DNA from: Paenisporosarcina sp. OV554
Lineage (GTDB): Bacteria > Bacillota > Bacilli > Bacillales_A > Planococcaceae
Length of the DNA: 64,000 bases
Direction of reading: 5' to 3'
Assembly: GCF_003058165.1 (NCBI RefSeq)
Contig: NZ_QBUC01000010.1
Span: 62,001-126,000, forward strand
Shown here: positions 37,741 through 46,175 of the stretch, in pieces
Layout of the letters: each line of letters begins with the position of its first letter
Numbering within the stretch: position 1 is the stretch's first letter
The notes under the pieces: generated by a model
The model's database searches: none
Seen by the model: the letters and a program-made list of their open reading frames with translations, nothing else
Told to the model about the DNA's origin: nothing
Made by a program: the position numbers and the translations under genes

Positions 37741-38610
37741 GTATGTAAAATATGTACCTAGAGATTTTACTTCGCACCCTAAAGCACGTAATTCTTCTTT
37801 AGCACCTTGCATCATCGTTACATTTTCATCTTCTAGGACATCCACGATAAAGAAGTAATGACCAAGACCTGTTTTTAATGGACGCGATTCAATTTTACTC
37901 AAATTCAACTGACGCCATGCAAATACAGATAACACTTGATGTAGTGCACCCGATCGATCATCGACTGGTAACGTGATCATAAGTGTCGTTTTAGGCGATT
38001 CGTCATGACCTGCTTTAGTCAGCTTTCTGTTTGCTTTTTGAAGGACAAAAAATCGTGTATGATTGAAATGAAAATCATGTATATTCGATTCCACAATGGT
38101 TAATCCATATTTCTTCGCAGCAAATTCATTACCGATTGCTGCATACGTTTTTTCAGGATGTTCAGAAACAAATTTCGCTGCAGCTGCAGTCGACGTCGTC
38201 TGTTCTAAAGGTATCCCACGGAAACGATAATACAAATATTTATGGCACTGTGCTAGCGCATGAGGATGGGAAAATACCGATTCGATATCTTGCCAGTTCG
38301 GCACTTGCTCAGGATGTACCATAAAATGTTGCTCAATCGGTGATAAAATTTCTGCTGACACATGTAATTTCACATCATGAAACAAATAATCAATAGTTAG
38401 GGGTACAGAGCCCTCTAGAGCATTTTCTAGAGGTACAACAGCATATTCGACTTCATCGTTCGCAACTGCCTCAATACACTCTGGAATGGTCGTATATGGC
38501 ATCAGCCACTCCCCTTCAAACACTTCACCTGCTGCTAAATGTGTAAAGGATGCTTCTGGACCTAAATAAGCTACTCGTGATTCCCACGCTTGTTTTACCA
38601 TGTTAAACAC
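37729..38610 (-). CDS. pheA: prephenate dehydratase
   Basis: 293 residues; monofunctional enzyme forming phenylpyruvate. RVAYLGPEASFTHLAA at the N terminus, the catalytic TSTAAAAKFVSEHPEKTYAAIG segment (Thr near 145) and a C-terminal ACT domain with RSGALHQVLSVFAWRQLNLSKIESRP for phenylalanine feedback. It starts 3 nt after pheB ends. Confidence 0.96.
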   Translation of the reverse strand: MFNMVKQAWESRVAYLGPEASFTHLAAGEVFEGEWLMPYTTIPECIEAVANDEVEYAVVPLENALEGSVPLTIDYLFHDVKLHVSAEILSPIEQHFMVHPEQVPNWQDIESVFSHPHALAQCHKYLYYRFRGIPLEQTTSTAAAAKFVSEHPEKTYAAIGNEFAAKKYGLTIVESNIHDFHFNHTRFFVLQKANRKLTKAGHDESPKTTLMITLPVDDRSGALHQVLSVFAWRQLNLSKIESRPLKTGLGHYFFIVDVLEDENVTMMQGAKEELRALGCEVKSLGTYFTYKKE

Positions 38611-38613
38611 TCC

Positions 38614-39069
38614 TTAAGATGCACCCGAACTAATAACTTCCGCTGACTCCACAAAATCTAAACGTTTCAATTGTTGAATGAAATCATCCAATTGCACATT
38701 CATCGCCGTTACATCCAGAGAAAGCGTCACATTAGCACGTCCTTGGATAGGAATGGTTTGATGAATCGTCAGCACATTACAATGTGACTCAGCAACTGTA
38801 TGAAGCAACGTCGCCAAAGTTCCTTTGCGATCCTCTAGTTGCAAAAACACCGTTAATATACGTTCGCGCACAATGGAATGGAATGGGAAGACGGCATCTC
38901 GATATTTATAAAAAGCGCTACGTGATAAGTCCACTTTTTTCACCGCGTCCCAAATTGACGCGACTTCTCCACTTTGCAACAACTCCTTGGCTTCAAGGGT
39001 TTTTTGCATTGCTTCTGTCAACACATCTTCGCGTACTAAAAAATATCGTTGTTCAGATACGTCTTTCAT
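38614..39069 (-). CDS. pheB: ACT-domain protein PheB
   Basis: 151 residues. An N-terminal segment (YFLVREDVLTEAMQKTLEAK, KVDLSRSAFYKYRDAVFPFH) resembling a degenerate HTH and a C-terminal ACT domain (RKGTLATLLHTVAESHCNVLT) form the UPF0735/PheB family. Always next to obg and pheA in Bacillus; thought to be regulatory in aromatic metabolism, but its activity is not established. Confidence 0.92.
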   Translation of the reverse strand: MKDVSEQRYFLVREDVLTEAMQKTLEAKELLQSGEVASIWDAVKKVDLSRSAFYKYRDAVFPFHSIVRERILTVFLQLEDRKGTLATLLHTVAESHCNVLTIHQTIPIQGRANVTLSLDVTAMNVQLDDFIQQLKRLDFVESAEVISSGAS

Positions 39070-39086
39070 GTTCCCATCCTCACTTT

Positions 39087-40376
39087 CTATTCGATGAATT
39101 CAAATTCGAATTCAAGAAGTCTCACAGTATCACCGTTTTCTGCACCACGTTCACGAAGTGCTTCATCAACGCCCATACCACGTAGTTGACGTGCGAAACG
39201 ACGAATTGAATCTTCACGTGAGAAGTCGGTCATTTTGAATAAACGTTCGATCGATGAACCACTTAATACATAAGCACCATCGTCATCACGTGTAATGTCG
39301 AAACCTTCACGTTCTGATGTATGTTTGTAAAGAACTGTTTTGTCAGATTCTTCTTCAGCCATTTCATGCATTACGAAATCTTCTGTTACTTCAAGTAAAT
39401 CGGCAATGGCGAATAAAAGTTCGTTTAACCCTTTACGTGAAAGTGCTGAAATCGGGAAAATCCTCACATCTTCCGGTAATTTCTTACGGAATTCTGCTAA
39501 GTTTTCTTCTGAATCCGGCATGTCCATTTTATTGGCAACCACTAATTGTGGACGCTCAGTTAAACGCAAGTTATATTGACGAAGTTCTTCGTTAATTGTC
39601 ACATAATCATCATATGGATCACGACCTTCAATTCCAGACATATCGATAACATGCACAATTACACGTGTACGTTCAATATGACGTAAGAATTGGTGACCTA
39701 GACCAACACCTTGGCTAGCGCCTTCAATAAGACCTGGTAAATCTGCCATTGCAAAGCTACGGCCATCAGTCGTTTCAACCATTCCTAAGTTAGGGACAAT
39801 CGTTGTGAAATGATAAGCAGCAATCTTCGGTTTCGCTGCAGATACAACAGACAGTAATGTAGATTTACCAACACTTGGGAATCCAACTAGTCCAACGTCT
39901 GCTAATACTTTAAGCTCTAAAACCACATCAATTTCAAATCCTGGTTCACCTTTTTCAGACAGTTCAGGTGCTGGATTTTGAGGTGTTACAAAACGACAGT
40001 TTCCGCGTCCTCCACGTCCACCTTTTGCAATGACCGCTCTTTGACCATGTTCGACTAAATCAGCTAAAACTGGTCCTCCTTCTTCAGCCATTACTACTGT
40101 ACCGGGTGGAACTTTAACGATTAAATCTTCAGCACCACGGCCGTGCATGCCTTTACTTTGTCCGTGATCTCCACGATCCGCTTTAAAAAATCGTTTGTAA
40201 CGGAAATCCATTAATGTACGTAAACCTTCTTCAACTTCAAAGATTACGCTTCCTCCGCGGCCACCATCTCCGCCTGCGGGTCCACCGTTTGGAACATACT
40301 TCTCACGACGAAACGCGACCATACCATCTCCGCCATCTCCGCCTTTAATGGATATCTTTACGTGATCTACAAACAT
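39087..40376 (-). CDS. obg: GTPase Obg/CgtA
   Basis: 429 residues: glycine-rich Obg fold (1-158, [20 protein letters not shown]), GTPase domain with GFPSVGKST (G1), DLPGLIEGA (G3), NKMD (G4), and the C-terminal OCT domain (about 345-425). It works in 50S maturation and stringent/general stress control. 3 nt downstream of spo0B, the Bacillus operon where Obg is needed to initiate sporulation. Confidence 0.98.
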   Translation of the reverse strand: MFVDHVKISIKGGDGGDGMVAFRREKYVPNGGPAGGDGGRGGSVIFEVEEGLRTLMDFRYKRFFKADRGDHGQSKGMHGRGAEDLIVKVPPGTVVMAEEGGPVLADLVEHGQRAVIAKGGRGGRGNCRFVTPQNPAPELSEKGEPGFEIDVVLELKVLADVGLVGFPSVGKSTLLSVVSAAKPKIAAYHFTTIVPNLGMVETTDGRSFAMADLPGLIEGASQGVGLGHQFLRHIERTRVIVHVIDMSGIEGRDPYDDYVTINEELRQYNLRLTERPQLVVANKMDMPDSEENLAEFRKKLPEDVRIFPISALSRKGLNELLFAIADLLEVTEDFVMHEMAEEESDKTVLYKHTSEREGFDITRDDDGAYVLSGSSIERLFKMTDFSREDSIRRFARQLRGMGVDEALRERGAENGDTVRLLEFEFEFIE

Positions 40377-40379
40377 AGA

Positions 40380-40910
40380 CTATCCCTCCTTGCTTTCTTC
40401 TATATGAAAACGCCATTTCGTGGCCGTTTTGCATTCATGAGTCAATGTAACTAGTGGTTCGTGGTTAATTTCGTGCTGTATTGGTTCCCATTCTCCGATT
40501 GTTTCAAACGTAAGTTTAAATTCAGACTGAGTACACAATATATGAATGTTTAGATGTTGTTCTTTAAACGGACTTAATTGTGTGTGCAAAAGTGTAATTG
40601 CTTGTTCCAGCACATCACGAATAGAGGCATCTAATAAGGTGTTACAGGTAGACTCAATTTGACTAGATATGTTCACTTGAAAACCGGCAAAACGCCAATT
40701 CATGGTTTGTAGCCATTCAGAAGTAAGAGGTAAGTTTAACTTCGCTAATTCATAGAATGCTTTAACTTCAGTGGTATAGTGATCAATAACCTCTTTCGCA
40801 TCATCCAGTCGTGCTAGATCAATATTCATTTTAATAAGCTGCAACTGATTTAGAAAATCATGTCTTGCAAATCGCAATGCTTCATTTACTGAAAACGCTT
40901 TGTCGGTCAT
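40380..40910 (-). CDS. spo0B: sporulation initiation phosphotransferase Spo0B
   Basis: 176 residues. The phosphoacceptor region reads LRFARHDFLNQLQLIKMNID (His near 18 of the chain), matching the four-helix-bundle H-box of Spo0B (RHDWMNKLQLIKGNL-like), followed by a weak histidine-kinase-like C-terminal domain. It passes phosphate from Spo0F to Spo0A. Position between rpmA and obg is the standard one and strongly supports the call, since the C-terminal part is divergent. Confidence 0.92.
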   Translation of the reverse strand: MTDKAFSVNEALRFARHDFLNQLQLIKMNIDLARLDDAKEVIDHYTTEVKAFYELAKLNLPLTSEWLQTMNWRFAGFQVNISSQIESTCNTLLDASIRDVLEQAITLLHTQLSPFKEQHLNIHILCTQSEFKLTFETIGEWEPIQHEINHEPLVTLTHECKTATKWRFHIEESKEG

Positions 40911-40983
40911 ATAATCACACTCTCCATTATGCTAATCTCATTTCATTAGTATACCAAGAAATGAAGCGATTTTGTTGCAAAAG

Positions 40984-41012
40984 AAAAAGGACTGCAGTTA
41001 TGCAGTCCTTTG
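40984..41012 (-). terminator. terminator of rplU-prp-rpmA
   Basis: AAAGGACTGCATAACTGCAGTCCTTTTTC on the minus strand: 10-bp stem with T-rich tail 10 bp after the rpmA stop. Confidence 0.88.
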
Positions 41013-41022
41013 GCTGTTTGAA

Positions 41023-41316
41023 TTAAGCTTCTTGAGCTACAGGATATACACTAACTTTTTTCTTGTCGCGGCCATAACGCTCAAAGCGTACAATACCGTC
41101 AACTTTCGCAAAAAGTGTGTCATCTCCACCACGGCCTACGTTTTCACCTGGATAAATTTTAGTACCGCGTTGACGGTATAAAATTGAACCACCAGAAACG
41201 TGTTGACCATCAGCGCGTTTAGCGCCAAGGCGTTTTGATTGTGAGTCACGTCCGTTACGAGTCGAACCTACTCCTTTTTTCGAAGCGAAAAACTGAAGAT
41301 CTAATCTTAACATCAT
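41023..41316 (-). CDS. rpmA: 50S ribosomal protein bL27
   Basis: 97 residues from the ATG at 41316; an in-frame GTG upstream lies within the AGGGGGTG ribosome site and is rejected. It begins [19 protein letters not shown]: the N-terminal extension LRLDLQFFA is the Firmicute signal cleaved by Prp to expose the mature SKKGVGST end that reaches the peptidyl-transferase centre. The protease gene is next to it. Confidence 0.97.
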   Translation of the reverse strand: MMLRLDLQFFASKKGVGSTRNGRDSQSKRLGAKRADGQHVSGGSILYRQRGTKIYPGENVGRGGDDTLFAKVDGIVRFERYGRDKKKVSVYPVAQEA

Positions 41317-41328
41317 TTGTTTCACCCC

Positions 41329-41664
41329 CTACTTTTTGAAGGTTATTTTTATATACTGTCCATAATCTTTTTCAATCGTTTGTAAAGAAACAATCATCGC
41401 TTGTACAATTAATTGTACCTGTTCATTCGTTTTTGGAACTAAGTCATCAGAAAACGAGACTTTGAGAAACCCGCCGTCTTGTCCTTGCTTCACATCAGGA
41501 ATCACTTTTGTAAGTTCAACGATTGCATTAACTGCTCCAAAAGAAACAGCTGTTGCGGCTGCACAAACTAAATCTTTTCCATGTTCAGCAAAATCTGCAT
41601 GTCCTTTCATTTCAAAAGAACGAATGTCATTGGATTGATTTTTATCAATCGTTACTTTAATCAT
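41329..41664 (-). CDS. prp: ribosomal-processing cysteine protease Prp
   Basis: 111 residues (YsxB family). Catalytic His in MKGHADFAEHGKDLVC (His near 22) and Cys in DLVCAAATAVSFGAVN (near 34) are both present. It removes the bL27 N-terminal extension; the cleavage motif is present in the adjacent rpmA. Gaps of 12 bp on both sides place it within rplU-prp-rpmA. Confidence 0.97.
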   Translation of the reverse strand: MIKVTIDKNQSNDIRSFEMKGHADFAEHGKDLVCAAATAVSFGAVNAIVELTKVIPDVKQGQDGGFLKVSFSDDLVPKTNEQVQLIVQAMIVSLQTIEKDYGQYIKITFKK

Positions 41665-41676
41665 CTTTTACACATC

Positions 41677-41985
41677 TTATAGATTGATCGAATCAATCAC
41701 AAGTTTCGTGTAAGGTTGGCGATGACCTAGTTTACGATGATAGTTCTTTTTAGCTTTATATTTGAAAACAGTGATTTTTTTAGCTTTGCCGTTTTTCACG
41801 ACTGTCGCTTTAACTGTCGCTCCTTCAACGAAAGGAACTCCAACTTTCACATTGTCTCCACCTACGAATAATACTTTATCAAATGTGAAAACGTCATCAG
41901 CTTCAACACCTAATTTTTCGATGTAGATTTCTTGACCTTTTTCAACCTTGATTTGCTTACCACCAGTTTCAATAATTGCGTACAT
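41677..41985 (-). CDS. rplU: 50S ribosomal protein bL21
   Basis: 102 residues: [20 protein letters not shown] at the N terminus and [14 protein letters not shown]-type end ([19 protein letters not shown]). First gene of the operon, preceded by an L21 leader and AGGAGG ribosome site. Confidence 0.98.
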   Translation of the reverse strand: MYAIIETGGKQIKVEKGQEIYIEKLGVEADDVFTFDKVLFVGGDNVKVGVPFVEGATVKATVVKNGKAKKITVFKYKAKKNYHRKLGHRQPYTKLVIDSINL

Positions 41986-42000
41986 TTTACTGCACCTCCT

Positions 42001-42090
42001 CTTAGACTCAGACTCGCCTTAAATAAGGTGATCTTTTCAGATACTTTGACCTCTTCAGAGCGGTTGTAGTAGCACGGGTGCTACAAACAA
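42001..42090 (-). promoter_or_regulatory. L21 leader (ribosomal protein autoregulatory RNA)
   Basis: On the minus strand the untranslated region has the pattern of the Bacillus L21 leader: TAGCACCCGTGCTA hairpin, AACCGCTCTGAAGAGGTCAA, and the AAGATCACCTTATTTAAGGC segment shortly before the AGGAGGTG ribosome site. bL21 is thought to bind such leaders to repress its operon. Called from pattern and position; I could not score it. Confidence 0.75.
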
Positions 42091-42114
42091 TAACATTAAA
42101 ACTTTACCATAATG

Positions 42115-42714
42115 CTAGGGTAGCGTCAACTGCTTCGTGACAATTTTATTGAAAGCTTCATCATATTTTCGGTATTGCCACGAACGAATATTTTGAAATG
42201 CAATAAATGAAAATATAAATGCGAGATGCAATTTGTTATATGTAGCTAATAATAGCAGGACTGAAAGGCAGATAGACAGGGCTAAATGTGTATTTTGATG
42301 ATGTTTAGGAATAATGGCCTTCAATGCTTGTCCACCATCTAATGGCAAAATGGGGATTAAATTAAGCGCAAGAATGGTCAATTGAACTTCATTAAAAAAA
42401 GCTTGTCCCGGAAAATAAAAAAATTGCGCAGTTAAATAGAGGATTGCCGTTGCGAGTGGACCAGCAATCGCAATAAGCCATTGATGATGCGGCGGAGCAA
42501 GTTGAAGATTTTTCAGTTTAATGGCCCCACCATATGGAAGAATGGTACAACTGGACATCTTAAGGCCCGTCCATTTAGCTGCCGCAATATGGCCTAATTC
42601 GTGAAAAAGTAAAGAACAAATAATAATGCTATAGTGCGCCAGCTGCGCAGTAGCAATTAAGTAAATAATAATAGGAATCATTATGGGATGCATGCGGATT
42701 TTAGTAAAGTACAT
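42115..42714 (-). CDS. spoIVFB: SpoIVFB-type intramembrane metalloprotease (short form)
   Basis: 199 residues of the site-2 protease family. Zinc ligands: LLFHELGHIAAAKW (HExxH near 38) and NLIPILPLDGGQAL (Asp near 130). It releases active sigma-K from pro-sigma-K at the mother-cell outer forespore membrane. B. subtilis SpoIVFB is about 288 residues with a C-terminal CBS domain; this protein ends at about the point where that domain would start, without a frameshift visible. Overlaps the spoIVFA end by 14 bp. Confidence 0.9.
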   Translation of the reverse strand: MYFTKIRMHPIMIPIIIYLIATAQLAHYSIIICSLLFHELGHIAAAKWTGLKMSSCTILPYGGAIKLKNLQLAPPHHQWLIAIAGPLATAILYLTAQFFYFPGQAFFNEVQLTILALNLIPILPLDGGQALKAIIPKHHQNTHLALSICLSVLLLLATYNKLHLAFIFSFIAFQNIRSWQYRKYDEAFNKIVTKQLTLP

Positions 42715-43261
42715 CCGTCATCCATTCTGTAACCGCAGAGGGTTCAAGATTTTTACCTGCGCGTTCTATTTTCACAAACATTGATCCTGGCTGCACTTCT
42801 GCAATTAAGTCATTCTCTCCGACAGCTGTATAAGGTAAATTAGAAAAGTTTTCAACAAAACCATATGTCACAATATCTCCACCATCGTAAAGAACTGTCA
42901 TCGTTTTCCCCGTATGGCGTGTATGTCCAGTGAAGAGAATGATACCATCTTCTCTCGCAGTGACTTGAATCGGTGTAGTGTACGAAACTAGCACGCCTTC
43001 TTCATAAGGTTGCATAGACTCGTAAGTCGCCATCGTCGGAATCATAGAGTCTTTGGGAGTCGCTGCCACAGGAATAAGTTCAGGACGATAATCTCTTGGT
43101 AACTGTGCGATTACAAATTCGCGAACCATTTGAATATCCTTCCCTTGGGTAAATATTGTGCGAAGTTGTGAAGTTCCACCTTTTTGCTCTTGGATTTGAA
43201 CAATTGCAATGATGCCAACGGTAAATATACATGCGATAATCCATTTTTGTACAGATTTCAT
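42701..43261 (-). CDS. spoIVFA: SpoIVFA-type regulator of SpoIVFB
   Basis: 186 residues: one membrane helix (about 6-23, KWIIACIFTVGIIAIVQI), an extracytoplasmic region and a C-terminal LytM/M23-like fold with DGIILFTGHTRHTGKTMTVL and DIVTYGFVENF; the metal ligands of true M23 peptidases are absent, as usual for SpoIVFA. It holds SpoIVFB inactive and is the target of SpoIVB. Shorter than the 264-residue B. subtilis protein. Ribosome site AAGGGGGG. Confidence 0.87.
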   Translation of the reverse strand: MKSVQKWIIACIFTVGIIAIVQIQEQKGGTSQLRTIFTQGKDIQMVREFVIAQLPRDYRPELIPVAATPKDSMIPTMATYESMQPYEEGVLVSYTTPIQVTAREDGIILFTGHTRHTGKTMTVLYDGGDIVTYGFVENFSNLPYTAVGENDLIAEVQPGSMFVKIERAGKNLEPSAVTEWMTDVLY

Positions 43262-43369
43262 GCCGCAGCCCCCCTTTTCCGGTAGTATATGCAGACGTGG
43301 TTTTATATATTTCTATTGATATATGGATTTTAGAGTGGGGCTATACAGGATGAAGACAAGATTTAGGGG

Positions 43370-43633
43370 ATTGGCGTAACTTCTCGAGGAATTGTTGCAA
43401 CTCTTGTTCGTTTTGTCGCAACTTCTCGTAGTATCGTCTCAACTATAGGTCGTATTGGCGCAACTTCTCGTGTTATTGACTCAACTCTTGGTCGTTTTGT
43501 CGCAACTTCTTCCGTTATTGTCGCAACTATCCAATTTCCTCCTAATTCCCAATCGATTTTCTTCCCACAAAAACGTAGCCCTTCGCGAAAGCGATGGGCT
43601 GCCAAATTAAGATTTAACACTTTTGTGTGGATA
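43370..43633 (-). repeat. diverged first unit of the large tandem repeat
   Basis: Contains about eight 21-nt units (minus-strand GAAGTTGCGACAAAACGACC and variants), then the leader block and the CCCTTCGCGAAAGCG hairpin, as in the 227-bp units downstream, but longer and more diverged. An 85-codon open frame here encodes only the repeat heptads. Confidence 0.85.
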
Positions 43634-44290
43634 GGTATTGTCGCAACTTTCTTTGATATTGTCGCGACTTTTGGTCGTATTATCGCAACTTCTCGTGGTA
43701 TCGTCTCAACTCTTAGCTGTATTTTCGCAACTTCTTCCGTTATCGTCGCAACTATCCAATTTCCTCCTAATTCCTACTCGATCTTCTTCCCACAAAAAAC
43801 GCAGCCCTTCGCGAAAGCGTTGGGCTGCCGAATTAAGATTTCAACACTTTGCGTGGATAGGGTATTGCCGCAACTTTCTTCGATATTGACGCTACTATTG
43901 CTCGTATTATCGCAACTTCTCGTGGTATCGTCTCAACTCTTAGCTGTATTGTCGCAACTTCTTCCGTTATCGTCGCAACTATCCAATTTCCTCCTAATTC
44001 CTACTCGATCTTCTTCCCACAAAAAACGCAGCCCTTCGCGAAAGCGTTGGGCTGCCGAATTAAGATTTCAACACTTTGCGTGGATAGGGTATTGCCGCAA
44101 CTTTCTTCGATATTGACGCTACTATTGCTCGTATTATCGCAACTTCTCGTGGTATCGTCTCAACTCTTAGCTGTATTGTCGCAACTTCTTCCTTTATTGT
44201 CGCAACTATCCAATTCCCTCCTAATTCCCACTCGATTTTCTTCCCACAAAAACGCAGCCCTTCGCGAAAGCGTTGGGCTGCCAAATTAAG
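43634..44290 (-). repeat. 227-bp tandem repeat, three units
   Basis: Units begin at 43634, 43861 and 44088, spaced by exactly 227 bp; the second and third are nearly identical. Each holds, in plus orientation, about seven 21-nt units (TTGTCGCAACTTCTTCCGTTA), the block CAATTTCCTCCTAATTCC, and the hairpin CAGCCCTTCGCGAAAGCG...GGGCTG with a CGC-GAAA-GCG apex. Open frames across it (up to 163 codons) translate into heptads such as EVATIxR and are produced by the 21-nt period; I do not regard them as genes. Confidence 0.92.
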
Positions 44291-44348
44291 ATTTTAACTT
44301 CATTGTGTTTAGAAGGTTAATTCTACTCCAACAAACTTTTGAAATTGC

Positions 44349-45329
44349 TTATCTCTTCTTCATTTCAAATGCTAAAAATGGTTCCAAGCGCCATGGTTCA
44401 AATTTCAATGTATATATTCTATTTTTATGACTACCGGTATATTTCGCTATGCAACTCTTTAAAATTCTCGAAATTAAATCTTTGTTATCAATACCTAACC
44501 ACCATTTTACATCCCTACTTGTAGTTTCACTGCCAAATAGTAGTTGGTATTCTTGCAATGTCGCTACATGTGCTTCCTTGTCGTGACAACCACAATAACC
44601 GCACACCCATGTAGCGTATACTCGCTTCATCCCTACTTCAAAACACTTTCTGCATTTGACACCTGGACGAATCCCTTTCCGTTCAATTCCCAATCGTCCC
44701 ATTAGTACGTCATCATGGATAGTACAAGTTCCACGTTTCAGAATATGACTTACTTTTTTCAACTCCTCGTTTGATATCATTTCTTTACTTTTCACTTCCA
44801 TTTCTTCGAGCGTATCGCACACGGCATCGATGGGAATAGATTTGAAAAGTGTTGGCGGCTGAATGACAATCCCGGCTCGACTTGCAAACACAATTAAGCC
44901 TTGAACAGGTATTTGAACTCCTTTTAGATTTAATTTTCTCTGTAATACTTTTACTGCTCGTTGCAATTGAAGTTCCGGATTTCTCATACCTTCTTTTTTA
45001 CCATCAATTATTCGATAAAATTGTTTTGAAATGGAATCAAAATAAAACTCCCCTTTCATATTTTTCACTTCCAAAATGCAAATCATCTTTGGCGTCACTA
45101 CAATGACATCCATTTGCGTATTGCCTATCATGATATTTCGATAAATTTCAACCTTGGGAGTCAGAACTACTTCCTCTAGAAATCTTGATACTTTATCTTC
45201 TCCAGCAAATCCTGCTTTCGTCGTCCGGTAATCTTCACTAAGCAATCGCTTATCACTAAATCGCGAATACACTACACACATTCTTAACACATTAAACTCG
45301 TATGTTTTTTGATTATTCAGTCTTATCAC
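44349..45329 (-). CDS. NERD-domain protein with C-terminal zinc ribbon
   Basis: About 326 residues. The NERD (nuclease-related) core has AGFAGEDKVSRFLEEV, QMDVIVVTPKMICILEVKNM (catalytic-type D...EVK) and ELQLQRAVKVLQRKL. A zinc ribbon C-x2-C...C-x2-C (KCRKCF, CGYCGC) follows near residue 235, with a C-terminal tail of unknown fold. The start is uncertain: the GTG at 45329 is used here; a CTG 9 nt on is better spaced from AGGAG, and the first ATG is at 45281. Codons upstream fall in the minD terminator. Such proteins are scattered accessory genes; substrate unknown. Confidence 0.78.
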   Translation of the reverse strand: MIRLNNQKTYEFNVLRMCVVYSRFSDKRLLSEDYRTTKAGFAGEDKVSRFLEEVVLTPKVEIYRNIMIGNTQMDVIVVTPKMICILEVKNMKGEFYFDSISKQFYRIIDGKKEGMRNPELQLQRAVKVLQRKLNLKGVQIPVQGLIVFASRAGIVIQPPTLFKSIPIDAVCDTLEEMEVKSKEMISNEELKKVSHILKRGTCTIHDDVLMGRLGIERKGIRPGVKCRKCFEVGMKRVYATWVCGYCGCHDKEAHVATLQEYQLLFGSETTSRDVKWWLGIDNKDLISRILKSCIAKYTGSHKNRIYTLKFEPWRLEPFLAFEMKKR

Positions 45330-45333
45330 TCCT

Positions 45334-45370
45334 AAAAAAATCCTCCACTCGATCAAAAGTGGAGGATTTA
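45334..45370 (-). terminator. terminator of the mre-min operon
   Basis: AAATCCTCCACTTTTGATCGAGTGGAGGATTTTTTT on the minus strand just after minD. Confidence 0.9.
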
Positions 45371-45376
45371 GCTAAT

Positions 45377-46174
45377 TTATTTAGCAAAAACGGCTTTTAT
45401 TTTTGAGAATATGCCTTTTTTCTGCACGTCCATAGACATTAAAGGTACCGATTCACCTAAAATACGACGCGCAATGTTGCGGTAGCCTTGAGCTGCTCGG
45501 TTTGTTGGGTCCATTACTACTGGCTCACCTTTGTTGGAAGAAGTAATAACACTTTCGTCATCCATGATGATGCCAAGTAAATCAATGGATAAGTGTGTAG
45601 TAATTTCATTAACATCTAACGCATCGCCGGCTTTCATTAAATGTTGACGAATACGGTTGATAATTAATTTTGGCGGGGCAATATCTTCTTGTTCAAGCAA
45701 ACCGATGATACGATCCGCATCACGCACGGCTGAAATTTCAGGTGTGGTAACGACGATTGCACGGTCTGCACCAGCGACTGCATTTTTATATCCTTGTTCG
45801 ATACCTGCAGGACAGTCGATTACGACATAATCGTAGTCACGTTTTAATTCCGTTACAAGTTCTTTCATTTGTGCGGGGTTTATAGCGTGTTTGTCTGTTG
45901 TTTGCGCTGCTGGAAGTAGATACAATTTGTCTTCAAAACGTTTATCTTTTACTAAAGCTTGGTGAACTTTACAACGGCCTTCGATTACGTCAACCAAATC
46001 ATAAATAATTCGGTTTTCTAATCCAAGGACAACGTCTAAGTTACGTAAGCCGATATCAGTATCAATTAAACAAACTTTCTTGCCTTGAAGTGCCAATGCA
46101 GTCCCCAGGTTGGCGGTTGTTGTTGTTTTGCCAACACCTCCCTTACCTGAAGTAATTACGATAGCTTCTCCCAC
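45377..46174 (-). CDS. minD: septum site-determining ATPase MinD
   Basis: 265 residues. Deviant Walker A GKGGVGKTTTTANLG at residues 10-24, switch II VVIDCPAGIEQGY, and a C-terminal amphipathic membrane-targeting helix (GIFSKIKAVFAK). Recruits MinC to the membrane to block polar division. 1 bp after minC. Confidence 0.98.
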   Translation of the reverse strand: MGEAIVITSGKGGVGKTTTTANLGTALALQGKKVCLIDTDIGLRNLDVVLGLENRIIYDLVDVIEGRCKVHQALVKDKRFEDKLYLLPAAQTTDKHAINPAQMKELVTELKRDYDYVVIDCPAGIEQGYKNAVAGADRAIVVTTPEISAVRDADRIIGLLEQEDIAPPKLIINRIRQHLMKAGDALDVNEITTHLSIDLLGIIMDDESVITSSNKGEPVVMDPTNRAAQGYRNIARRILGESVPLMSMDVQKKGIFSKIKAVFAK

Positions 46175-46175
46175 A

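Noticed and set aside
43625-44289. Open frames of 80-163 codons on the plus strand and matching ones on the minus strand in the 43-44 kb array
   Set aside because: They arise from the 21-nt and 227-bp repeat periods, are open in several frames at once, lack good ribosome sites and translate to simple heptads.
43370-44290. CRISPR array
   Set aside because: The short units are contiguous degenerate 21-mers without unique spacers, and the 227-bp units are near-identical throughout; no cas gene is in the window.
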